This document shows, in pieces, positions 31,663 through 39,700 of a stretch of 42,965 bases of DNA (positions are counted from its first letter, which is position 1; each line of letters begins with the position of its first letter). The stretch spans positions 1 through 42,965 of the forward strand of contig JAFUDW010000119.1 in assembly GCA_017464225.1 (NCBI GenBank). The letters run 5' to 3'. Under the pieces are notes generated by a model, which saw only the letters and a program-made list of their open reading frames with translations, ran no database searches and was not told the origin of the DNA. The translations under genes and the position numbers were made by a program. Origin of the DNA: Clostridia bacterium. GTDB lineage: Bacteria > Bacillota_A > Clostridia > Christensenellales > Aristaeellaceae.

Positions 31663-32454
31663 TCAATCGGTGGTGATGCAGTGGCAGGGGCACACGGCAG
31701 CGCAAGCGCCGCAGCGGGTGCACTTGGCGGGATCGATGCGGGCAAAGCCATTTTCCACGGTGATGGCCTCGTACTGGCATTCCTTTTTGCAGCGGCCGCA
31801 GCCGATACAAGCGTCCATGCACACCGCGCGGGCCACACGGGCCACGTCGCTGTTGCGGCAGCGCACGATCACGTTCTGGCTGGCAGGCATCAGCTTGATG
31901 GCGTTGCGGGGGCAGCTGTTGACGCAGGCGCCGCAGGCCGTACACTTGGTATCATCGATACAGGCGATGCCGTCCTTCATGCTGATGGCGCCAAAGGCGC
32001 AGTGATCCATACAGTCGCCCATGCCGATGCAGGCGAAACGGCAATCCTTGGGGCCGCCGGCCACGGTGGCCGCCACAGCGCAGCTCTTGTAACCGTCGTA
32101 GGTATAGCGCTCCTTGGCCACGCCCTTATAGCCCTGGCACAGCACGCGAGCCACCATGCGCTCTTCCTCAGCGCCGGCATCGGCGCCCATGATGGCGGCA
32201 ATCTTCCGCGCGCCTTCGGCGCCGGCGGGCTTACAGCCGTTTACAGGTGCCTCTCCGGCCACCACGGCGGCGGCAAAGCCGTCGCAGCCCGGGAAGCCGC
32301 AAGCGCCGCAGTTGGCGCCGGCACAGCATTCGCGCACCTGCGTGACGCGCTCATCCACATCCACGTGGAACACCTTGCAGGCAAAGGTCAGGATCAGGCC
32401 GAAGATCAGGCCGATGACCGCCAATACGATACCGGCAGTAAGAATCGGACTCAT
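31663..32454 (-). CDS. rnfB: Rnf complex subunit RnfB (ferredoxin-side Fe-S protein)
   Basis: RnfB is the cytoplasmic multi-cluster subunit that exchanges electrons with ferredoxin. The 263-aa product has one N-terminal membrane segment (about 5-27), the 4Fe-4S domain CCAGANCGACGFPGCDGF (about 43-60), and then a chain of ferredoxin-type clusters: CRFACIGMGDCMDHC, CTACGACVNSCP, CIGCGRCKKEC and CTRCGACAAVCP. This cysteine-rich form is typical of Clostridia and acetogens. ATG with GGAGGG upstream. Last Rnf core gene in the operon order C-D-E-A-B. Confidence 0.95.
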   Translation of the reverse strand: MSPILTAGIVLAVIGLIFGLILTFACKVFHVDVDERVTQVRECCAGANCGACGFPGCDGFAAAVVAGEAPVNGCKPAGAEGARKIAAIMGADAGAEEERMVARVLCQGYKGVAKERYTYDGYKSCAVAATVAGGPKDCRFACIGMGDCMDHCAFGAISMKDGIACIDDTKCTACGACVNSCPRNAIKLMPASQNVIVRCRNSDVARVARAVCMDACIGCGRCKKECQYEAITVENGFARIDPAKCTRCGACAAVCPCHCITTD

Positions 32455-32469
32455 ATCAGTTTACCCTCC

Positions 32470-33042
32470 TTATACCAAGCCGTTGAAGCCCATGAAGGCG
32501 ATGGCCATAAGCCCGGCAGTGACCAGACTGATGGGGAAGCCCTTCATGCACTCGGGGATCTTGCTGCTTTCAAGCCGCTCGCGCACGCCCGCCATCAGCA
32601 CGATGGCCAGCAGGAAGCCCAGGGCCGAGAAGGTGCCGTTCAGCACGCTGAAAAGCATGTTGTAGCCTTCCTTCACGTTCAGGGTGGCCACGCCCAGCAC
32701 CGCGCAGTTGGTGGTGATCAGGGGCAGATAGATGCCCAGGGCGCTGTACAGGGCAGGCATGGACTTTTTCATGAACATTTCCACAAACTGCACCAGGCCC
32801 GCGATGATCAGGATGAAGGCGATGGTCTGCATGTACTCCAGCTGCAGGGGCACAAGCACCCAGGTATTGACCATGTAGGCGAACAGGCTGGCGATGGTCA
32901 TAACGAAGGTCACGGCGATGCCCATGGAAGCGGCGGTTTCCACCTTGCTGGATACGCCCAGGAAGGGGCAGCAGCCCAGGAATTTATTGAAGATAAAGTT
33001 ATTTGTCAGGATGCAGCTGATCATGAACAGGATCACATTCAT
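32470..33042 (-). CDS. rnfA: Rnf complex subunit RnfA
   Basis: A six-helix membrane protein of 190 aa that pairs with RnfE to bind the intramembrane [2Fe-2S] cluster. Characteristic stretches: NNFIFNKFLGCCPFLGVS at the N-terminus, holding the conserved LGxCPFLG Cys, and LPLITTNCAVLGVA (about 105-118), with the second Cys. The start ATG overlaps the rnfE stop by one base (TAATG), so translation is coupled. Confidence 0.96.
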   Translation of the reverse strand: MNVILFMISCILTNNFIFNKFLGCCPFLGVSSKVETAASMGIAVTFVMTIASLFAYMVNTWVLVPLQLEYMQTIAFILIIAGLVQFVEMFMKKSMPALYSALGIYLPLITTNCAVLGVATLNVKEGYNMLFSVLNGTFSALGFLLAIVLMAGVRERLESSKIPECMKGFPISLVTAGLMAIAFMGFNGLV

Positions 33043-33662
33043 TATTTAGCAGCTCCCTTCTTGCGGTTGGTCAGGGCGTTGATGATGCCCAGCAGCAGGC
33101 CGAACACCAAGAAACCGCCCGCGGGCAGGATCATCAGCAGCATGGGCTGGTAGGAAGCGCCCAAAAGGCTGATGCCAAACACGGAACCGTTGCCGGCCAG
33201 CTCGCGGATGCAGCCGATCAGGGTCAGCGCCAGGGTGAAGCCCAGGCCCATGCCGATGCCGTCAAAGGCGGAGGCCACCACAGGATTCTTGCTGGCAAAC
33301 GCCTCGGCGCGGCCCAGGATGATGCAGTTGACCACGATCAGCGGCAGGAAGATGCCCAGGCTTTCATACAGCGAGGGCAGGAATGCCTGCATCACCAGCT
33401 GGATAATGGTCACGAACATGCAGATGACCACGATAAAGCAGGGAATACGCACCTTATCCGGGATCACCTTGCGCAGCGCTGAAATAACGATGTTGCTGCC
33501 CAGCAGCACGAAGGTGGCCGCCGCGCCCATGCCTAGCCCGTTGATGGCGCTGGTGGTAACGGCCAGGGTGGGACAGGTGCCCAGCACCAGGCGGAAGGTG
33601 GGGTTTTCGGTCACGATGCCGTTCATCAGCACCTTGCCGAGGTTTTGTTTCTTTTCGCTCAT
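33042..33662 (-). CDS. rnfE: Rnf complex subunit RnfE
   Basis: The 206-aa membrane protein homologous to RnfA in inverted topology. NPTFRLVLGTCPTLAVT (the LGxCPxLAVT Cys motif, about residues 20-36) and LPLIVVNCIILGRAEA (about 108-123) supply the two cysteines from each side of the membrane for the shared [2Fe-2S] cluster. It starts only 3 bases after the rnfD stop. In the common order rnfCDGEAB, rnfG would stand in that gap; here it is absent. Confidence 0.96.
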   Translation of the reverse strand: MSEKKQNLGKVLMNGIVTENPTFRLVLGTCPTLAVTTSAINGLGMGAAATFVLLGSNIVISALRKVIPDKVRIPCFIVVICMFVTIIQLVMQAFLPSLYESLGIFLPLIVVNCIILGRAEAFASKNPVVASAFDGIGMGLGFTLALTLIGCIRELAGNGSVFGISLLGASYQPMLLMILPAGGFLVFGLLLGIINALTNRKKGAAK

Positions 33663-33665
33663 GGC

Positions 33666-34580
33666 TTATTTTCCCTCCTTCGTGGCTTTGGTGTGGCCGT
33701 AGATGCGCTGCGCCGGAATGCGGTCAAACAGCGGAGCGGCGATATTCATGAGCAGGATGGCATAGGTCACGCCTTCGGGATAGGAGCCGAACTTGCGGAT
33801 CAGCACCACAATAACGCCGATACCCACAGAGTACAGGATGCGGGCGAATTGGGTCATGGGGGTGGTCACATAGTCGGTGGCCATATACACCGCGCCAAAG
33901 AGCAGGCCGCCGGACAGCACTGTGGTCAGCGGATCATAGCCCAGCGCCCAGCCCAGCAGACAAGCGCTGGCCAGCGAAATCACCGGGATCTCCCAGCGGA
34001 TGGTGCGGGTGAACAGCAGCCAGGCAAAGCCGATGAGGATGGCGATCTTGCAGGTTTCGCCCACAGCGCCCGTCACGTTGCCCAGCAGCAGATCGGCATA
34101 GGACGCGCCGGACAGCAGCGGGGTGGCGCCGGACACGGCGTCAAACCTGCCTACGTTGTAGCCGCTGGTCATCAGCGCAGGCCAGGAAGCCAGCAGCACG
34201 GCACGGGCAGCCAGGGCAGGGTTCAGGAAGTTATCGCCGATGCCGCCAAAGAGCTGCTTGACCACCATGATGGCGAAGAAGCTGCCAATGACCAGCATCC
34301 ACCAGGGCGCCGAAGGCGGCACGATGAGGCCGATGAGCAGGCCGGTCACCACAGCGGACAGATCGTAAATGCGGATCTTTTTATGCGCCAGCTTCTGCCA
34401 GATGAACTCCGCAGCCACAGCGGAGACCACGCTGACGCAGATCACCAGGGCGGCGCGCCAGCCAAAGTAGTAAATACCGGCGATCACGCAGGGCAGCAGC
34501 GAAATGATCACATTGAGCATCAGGCGCTGCGTATTGTCCTTGCTGCGCACATGGGGCGCGGATGAAAGAATCAGACTCAT
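33666..34580 (-). CDS. rnfD: Rnf complex subunit RnfD (covalent FMN membrane subunit)
   Basis: The 304-aa membrane protein has about eight to ten helices and the flavinylation motif DAVSGATPL (about residues 155-163), where FMN is attached to Thr by ApbE on the outer face. Other conserved parts are NPALAARAVLLASWP and ATDYVTTPMT, near the riboflavin/FMN sites. I choose the ATG at 34580, which overlaps the rnfC TGA (ATGA); the open frame upstream runs through rnfC in another frame. RnfD passes electrons to the FMN of RnfG, here presumably the multi-FMN protein at 36738-40175. Confidence 0.95.
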   Translation of the reverse strand: MSLILSSAPHVRSKDNTQRLMLNVIISLLPCVIAGIYYFGWRAALVICVSVVSAVAAEFIWQKLAHKKIRIYDLSAVVTGLLIGLIVPPSAPWWMLVIGSFFAIMVVKQLFGGIGDNFLNPALAARAVLLASWPALMTSGYNVGRFDAVSGATPLLSGASYADLLLGNVTGAVGETCKIAILIGFAWLLFTRTIRWEIPVISLASACLLGWALGYDPLTTVLSGGLLFGAVYMATDYVTTPMTQFARILYSVGIGVIVVLIRKFGSYPEGVTYAILLMNIAAPLFDRIPAQRIYGHTKATKEGK

Positions 34581-35902
34581 TTGGCAGCCGCCTCCTTTTT
34601 CGCCTGTTCGGCAATCTTCTGTTTCGCGATCCGGAAGGAAGGCGTCAGCCACCGGCGAGCGGGGCAGATGAAGGCGCAGGCGCCGCACAGCATGCAGTCC
34701 ATCACGTGCTTCTTCTTGCAGATATCCCACTTTTCGGCGTCGGCGAATATCTTCATATCATAGGGATTGAGGCCGATAGGGCAGGCATCCACGCACTTGC
34801 CGCAGCGGATGCAGGGATCCTCCTCGTCGCTGACCGCCTCTTCCCGGGTCATCACCACGATGCCGTTGGTGGATTTGGACATGGGCAGCTGGTCGTTTGG
34901 CAGGCACATGCCGGTCATGGCGCCGCCAAAGAAGATCTTGCCGGGATCGGTGCTGTAGCCGCCGCATTCGCCGATGATATCCTCGGTGATGGTGCCGATG
35001 CGCAGCCGCAGGTTGGCGGGAGAGCGAACGGCGCCGGTGACGGTACATACGCGTTCGATCACAGGCTTTCCGTCGATGACGGCGTCGGCAATGGCGGCGC
35101 AGGTGCCCACGTTCAGCACCACGCAGCCGCAGTCGATGGGCAGACCGCCCGAGGGCACCTCGCGGCCGGTGAGCACCTTGATCAGCTGCTTCTCACCGCC
35201 CTGCGGGTACTTTGTCTTCATCACCTGCACGCGCACGCCCTGGCGGCCCTGGCAGGCCTTTTCCATGGAGGCGATGGCGGCGGGCTTGTTATCCTCGATG
35301 CCGATAATGCCCTGCTCCACGTTCAGCGCACGCATGGCGGCCCTCAGGCCGTCCACCACGCGGGTGGCGTTCTCCTGCATCAGCCGATCGTCGCAGGTGA
35401 TATGCGTTTCGCATTCCGCGCCGTTGGCCAGAATGTACTCGCACTTTTTGCCCGGCGCGATGCTCAGCTTCACATGAGTGGGGAAGCTGGCGCCGCCCAT
35501 GCCGCAGATTCCGGCCGCCTTAATGGCAGGCAGGATCAGCGCGGGATCAACGGTTTCCACGTTGCCAAGAGGATGCAGTTCCTCCCATTCATCCTGGAAA
35601 TCGTTCTTGATGGTGACGCTCTGCACCATATCGCCGGTGAGGTAGGCGATGGCGTCCACCGCCACCACCTCGCCGGATACGCTGGCGTGCACCGGGATGC
35701 CCAGGCCGCCCACGGCCTCGCCGATCACCTGGCCCACTTTCACATGGTCGCCCTTTTTGACACAGGGCTTGGAGGGCGCGCCGATGTTCATGTTCATGAC
35801 GATCTGAACGGTATCGGACACGAAATCCCGGATGGCAAGCGCCTGTGTCGGCCGCTTGCTGCCGTGCGCCGGATGGACGCCTCCGCGGAATGTTGCTTTC
35901 AA
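34577..35902 (-). CDS. rnfC: Rnf complex subunit RnfC (NADH-binding Fe-S flavoprotein)
   Basis: RnfC carries the NAD(H) site. The protein (441 aa) begins with FRGGVHP (family FxGGIHP), has GMGGASFPTHVKL (nucleotide/FMN site, about residues 129-141), EPLLxxDxxLM-like ECETHITCDDRLM, the SLBB domain, and two ferredoxin clusters CIRCGKCVDACP and CMLCGACAFICP. I use the TTG at 35902, 8 bases after AAAGGTGG; a GTG at 35914 would lie inside that ribosome site. It is followed by rnfD with an ATGA overlap. An internal promoter may lie just upstream (35936-35963). Confidence 0.95.
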   Translation of the reverse strand: MKATFRGGVHPAHGSKRPTQALAIRDFVSDTVQIVMNMNIGAPSKPCVKKGDHVKVGQVIGEAVGGLGIPVHASVSGEVVAVDAIAYLTGDMVQSVTIKNDFQDEWEELHPLGNVETVDPALILPAIKAAGICGMGGASFPTHVKLSIAPGKKCEYILANGAECETHITCDDRLMQENATRVVDGLRAAMRALNVEQGIIGIEDNKPAAIASMEKACQGRQGVRVQVMKTKYPQGGEKQLIKVLTGREVPSGGLPIDCGCVVLNVGTCAAIADAVIDGKPVIERVCTVTGAVRSPANLRLRIGTITEDIIGECGGYSTDPGKIFFGGAMTGMCLPNDQLPMSKSTNGIVVMTREEAVSDEEDPCIRCGKCVDACPIGLNPYDMKIFADAEKWDICKKKHVMDCMLCGACAFICPARRWLTPSFRIAKQKIAEQAKKEAAAK

Positions 35903-35935
35903 CTGCGATCCCACCTTTTAATCAAAGTTGTTGTT

Positions 35936-35963
35936 TGTATAGTGATTGAAATACAGAAAACAA
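35936..35963 (-). promoter_or_regulatory. Possible internal promoter before rnfC
   Basis: On the minus strand: TTGTTT (35963-35958), 16 bases, TATACA (35941-35936), in the AT-rich 64-base gap between the NusG-II gene and rnfC. It could allow the Rnf core to be made without the upstream flavin genes. Confidence 0.4.
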
Positions 35964-35966
35964 AGT

Positions 35967-36404
35967 TTACACGTCGGGAGCCTCGGTATCGACGCTGTCC
36001 ACCAACAGCACCACGTCCACCCGATTGGGCAGGCAGATCACGTGAGTGCCCAGGATGCGCTGATTCCAGTTTTCCCGGGTGACGGAGCCTTGGTAGATGC
36101 AATCCTGGTTCTTGCAGGTGGAGGACTGCATAAAGAAGCCCCCTTCCACCATGCGGATCACATTAATGCTGCCGTCCTCCTGCGTGACCGTCAGATCCTC
36201 CCCGGGCTTCAGCGGTGAAGTCATATACAGGCTGCCATCCACATATACGGCGATCTCGTCCCGGGCGGTCTGTCGATTGGTCTTGATCTTATACCCTGCC
36301 AGCACGCCCACCGCCAGCAGCGCCAGGCACAGGATCAGGAGCACATCTCTTCGCTTAATCTTTCTTTCCTCCGCTCTGTTTCTCATGGCTTTCGGCCTTT
36401 TCAT
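35967..36404 (-). CDS. NusG domain II-containing membrane-anchored protein
   Basis: The product has a basic N-terminus, one membrane segment (about residues 21-41) and an external NusG-II-like beta domain with CKNQDCIYQG (two Cys five apart) and NRVDVVLL at the end, the pattern of small NusG_II proteins often found beside rnf or FMN-binding genes. Function unknown. The start is uncertain: the ATG at 36404 (145 aa) has GGGAG 7 bases upstream but overlaps the DUF1622 gene by 50 bases; another ATG is at 36386; and GGAGG sits 8 bases before an ATT at 36359 that overlaps the upstream TAA and would give about 130 aa. Confidence 0.78.
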   Translation of the reverse strand: MKRPKAMRNRAEERKIKRRDVLLILCLALLAVGVLAGYKIKTNRQTARDEIAVYVDGSLYMTSPLKPGEDLTVTQEDGSINVIRMVEGGFFMQSSTCKNQDCIYQGSVTRENWNQRILGTHVICLPNRVDVVLLVDSVDTEAPDV

Positions 36405-36708
36405 TCTTGATCTCCCAATGGATCAGGAAGGTCATGGCCGCGCGCAGCAGCACGATGGCGCCGGCGATGATCAGCTCGCTCATATCGCGGACCACCACGG
36501 TACGCAGCACCTCGCTGCCCAGCTTGAATTCCAGCGCCAGGGCGATGGCCTCGCCCAGATGCAGGCGGATGTTTTCCTTATTGCCCCGCAGCAGGTTGAT
36601 CACCGCGCGGATAGCGCCGCCCACGATGATCACCGAACCGATCAGCTCCAGCAGGATGATGCCGTACTTGACCAGCGTTTCAAACGCGGTTTCGATCCAT
36701 GTGAACAT
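36355..36708 (-). CDS. DUF1622 family membrane protein
   Basis: The 117-aa protein has three hydrophobic segments (about 13-40, 57-70 weaker, 77-96) and the conserved DUF1622 core: LELIGSVIIVGGAI, LGEAIALALEFKLGSEVLRT and DMSELIIAGAIVLLRAAMTFLI. Its position between the multi-FMN RnfG-like protein and the NusG-II protein suggests a part in the same redox assembly, but the family has no established function. The ATG follows AAGGAGACGG. The gene end overlaps the NusG-II gene. Confidence 0.88.
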   Translation of the reverse strand: MFTWIETAFETLVKYGIILLELIGSVIIVGGAIRAVINLLRGNKENIRLHLGEAIALALEFKLGSEVLRTVVVRDMSELIIAGAIVLLRAAMTFLIHWEIKNEKAESHEKQSGGKKD

Positions 36709-36737
36709 AAGCCGTCTCCTTCCCTTTGGCTTTTGCG

Positions 36738-39700
36738 TTACTCAGCGGATTCAAGCACCAGATTGACGCCGCGCGTCACGGCCTGGGCGGAGAAGGTAGC
36801 GCCCGTGATTGCGTCAACGCTTTCAATGGGAGCAGCCGCACCCTGGAACTGGTTCAGGAAGGCTTCGCCGCGCACCATATCCACGTAGAGCGCGTCCTCC
36901 TTGGCGTCGGTATCGCCCACGGTCACGGCGGCCACGGCGCCGTTTTCAATGGTCACGGTCAGTTCGATCGCGCCGTTCATGCCGTTGACGCTGGTCTTAT
37001 AGATACCGTCCCGGTAGCTGTGCGCCTCGGGAGCGGGCGCTTCCGGCGCGGCGGTCTTTTCAGGCACGGTCACGCCCAGCTGGGCAAACACGCTGTTCAC
37101 CGCCTCGGTGACGGCGTTGCTGGAGAAGGTGGCTCCGGTGATCACCTGCACATCCTCCGCCGGCGCATCCTGGCCGATGTACTGGCTCAAGAAAGCTTCA
37201 TCCTGCACCTTGGCCACATAAGGCGCGTTCATAGCGTCGGCGGCGTCGGCAACGGTCACGGCGGTCACCACGGCGTTTTCATCCATGGTCACGGTCACAT
37301 CCAGATCGTCCAGGAAGCTGCGGGCGGATACGGTGTACTCGCCAGCCTCGGATTGCGCGGCTTCTTCACTTGCTTCAGCTTCGGCGGGGGCGGCGGCAAA
37401 GCCGTTCACCGCCTCGATCACAGCCGTACTGCTGATGGTGGCTCCGGCCACGGTATCCGCGCTGACGGGCAGCGCCTTGCCGGCGAACTGCGCCAGGAAG
37501 GCGTCGTCCAGCTTGGCCAGGTATTCCTTGTCCATATCGGAATCGCTATCGCCCAGCGTAACGGCCTTGACGGTGCCGTCGTCGTTCAGCTCAACGGTTA
37601 CCGGGAAGGTGCCGGTCAGGCCGCTGGCCTTGGCAACGCCGCCGGATACGGCCTTCTCCTCGGGCGCGGCTTCCTGGGCGGGCGCTTCCTCCGCGCTTTC
37701 CGCCGCCGCGTCTCCGCTGAGCGCCTGGTTGACGGCGGTCAGCACAGCATTGCTGGAGAAGGTGGCTCCGGTCACGGCGTCGATTTGATCCAGGGGCGCT
37801 TTCGCGCCGATGAACTGATTCAGGAAGCCTTCGTTATCCTTTACTTTGGCAACATAGGGAGCGTCGGTATCCGAGCTGCTCTCCTGCACGGCTACGCTCT
37901 CCACGGCGCCGCCCTGTACGGTCACAGTCACGTTCACCATGTCGATAAAGCCCTGGGCCGAAACGCTGTAAACGCCGTCGGCCACCGGCTTGGTTTCTTC
38001 CTTGGTTTCCTCCTGCGCAGGCTCCTCGGCGGGAGCGGTGATGCCCAGCTTGTCAAAAGCCTGGTTCACGCAGTCGATCACCGCTTTGCTGGCAAAGGTA
38101 GCGCCAGCCACCACGTCGACCTCGCCCTCGGCGATGGGAGCGGTTTTGCCGATGAACTGATCCAGGAAGGCCTGATTGTCACCCACCAGCTTCACGAACA
38201 TGGCGTCGCTGGCAGAGTCGCTTTCAGCCACCTCCACCTGAGCGATGGCGCCGTTTTCCACGGTCACGGTCACACGCACGGGATCGGTGAAGCCCTGGGC
38301 GGTGAGTTCAAACACGCCGTCCAGCGCGGCAGGCTGAGCTTCGGCCGCAGCCTTGCTCTCATTTTCTTCCGTCCCGGAAGCGAAGCTGTTCACAGCCTCA
38401 ATGATGGCGCTGCTGCTGACGGTAGCGCCGCTGGCAGCGTCGATGCCGGAAACCGGCAGGCTCTTGCCAATGAACTGGCCCAGGAAAGCGTCGGTATTGG
38501 CCAGCGCCAGGAAGGATTTGTCCATATCGGAATCGCTGTCGCCCAGCGTGACGGCCTTCACGGTGCCGTCCTCGTTCAGCTCAACGGTCACCGGGAAGGT
38601 GCCGGTCAAGCCACTGGCCTTCACGGTATTGCCAGCTTCCTCGGCGGGAGCGGCAGTCTCGGCGGCGAAGCTGTTCACGGCGTCGATCACAGCCTTGCTG
38701 CTGATGGTAGCCCCGGCCACGGCATCCACGCTGACGGGCAGCGCCTTGCCGGCGAACTGCGCCAGGAAGGCGTCGTCCAGCTTGGCCAGGAAGTCCTTAT
38801 CCATATCGGAATCGCTGTCGCCCAGCGTGACGGCCTTCACGGTGCCGTCCTCGTTCAGCTCAACGGTCACCGGGAAGGTGCCGGTCAGGCCGCTGGCCTT
38901 CACAGTGTTGCCAGCTTCCTCGGCGGGAGCGGCAGGCGCTTCGGTGGGCGCGGGCTCTTCCACGATGCCCTGGCTCTCGTTCCAAGCAGCGTTCACAGCG
39001 CTGATCACGCCCTTGCTGCTGATGGTAGCGCCGGTGACCAGGTCAATATCGGCCTCGGCCACGTTGCCCGCGGTGCCGATGAACTGCGCCAGGAACCGGG
39101 CGTTGTCCTTCACCTGGCCCAGGAAAGGCGCGTCGTCAGCGGTGCTGGGATCGCCCACCTCAATGCCGGTGACCGCGGCGTTTTCATCCACAGAAATGGT
39201 CACGTCAAAGGTACCGGTCAGACCCTTGCCCTGGGCGGTAAAGGTATCGGCGCCCTCGGGGATGGCCACATCGGGCACGTCGGCCTCGGCGGCAGCCTGG
39301 GCCGCGTAAGCGGCGGGATCATTGACGAACAGCAGCACCTTGCTCACGGCGCTGTTCACAGAAGAGGAAGATACGGTAGCGCCGGAAACGGTATCCAGCG
39401 CGCCGGCTTCCACGGCGGTCTGCCCCACAAACTGATTCAGGTAATCGGCGTTGCCCTGCACGCGGGACAGGTAGCTGATATCGTTAGCCGATTCGGTATC
39501 CAGCACCTCAACGGCCACCACAGCGCCGCCGTCATCCACGGTGACGACCACCGGGAAGGGGCCGCTGACGCCCTGGGCGGTGGTACCGTAACGGTTGTCG
39601 CCCAGCTCCTCAATAGCCACCACGGGCTCCTTGAGCTTGATGCCGGCCACGTCGGCGATGTACTTGGCGGTCTCGTTGACGCCGCGGATCACAGCGCTGG

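Noticed and set aside
35899..36102. Minus-strand ORF of 67 codons before rnfC
   Set aside because: It overlaps the NusG-II gene in another frame and has no start signal.
37462..38935. CRISPR or other DNA repeat array
   Set aside because: The repeats are in frame, about 100 codons apart, and encode FMN-binding domains with conserved motifs.
37462..38935. Assembly artefact as explanation of the FMN-domain repeats
   Set aside because: Most domains have clearly different sequences and linkers; only three segments are near-identical, which assembly error alone would not give, though the exact copy number of those three should be confirmed with long reads.
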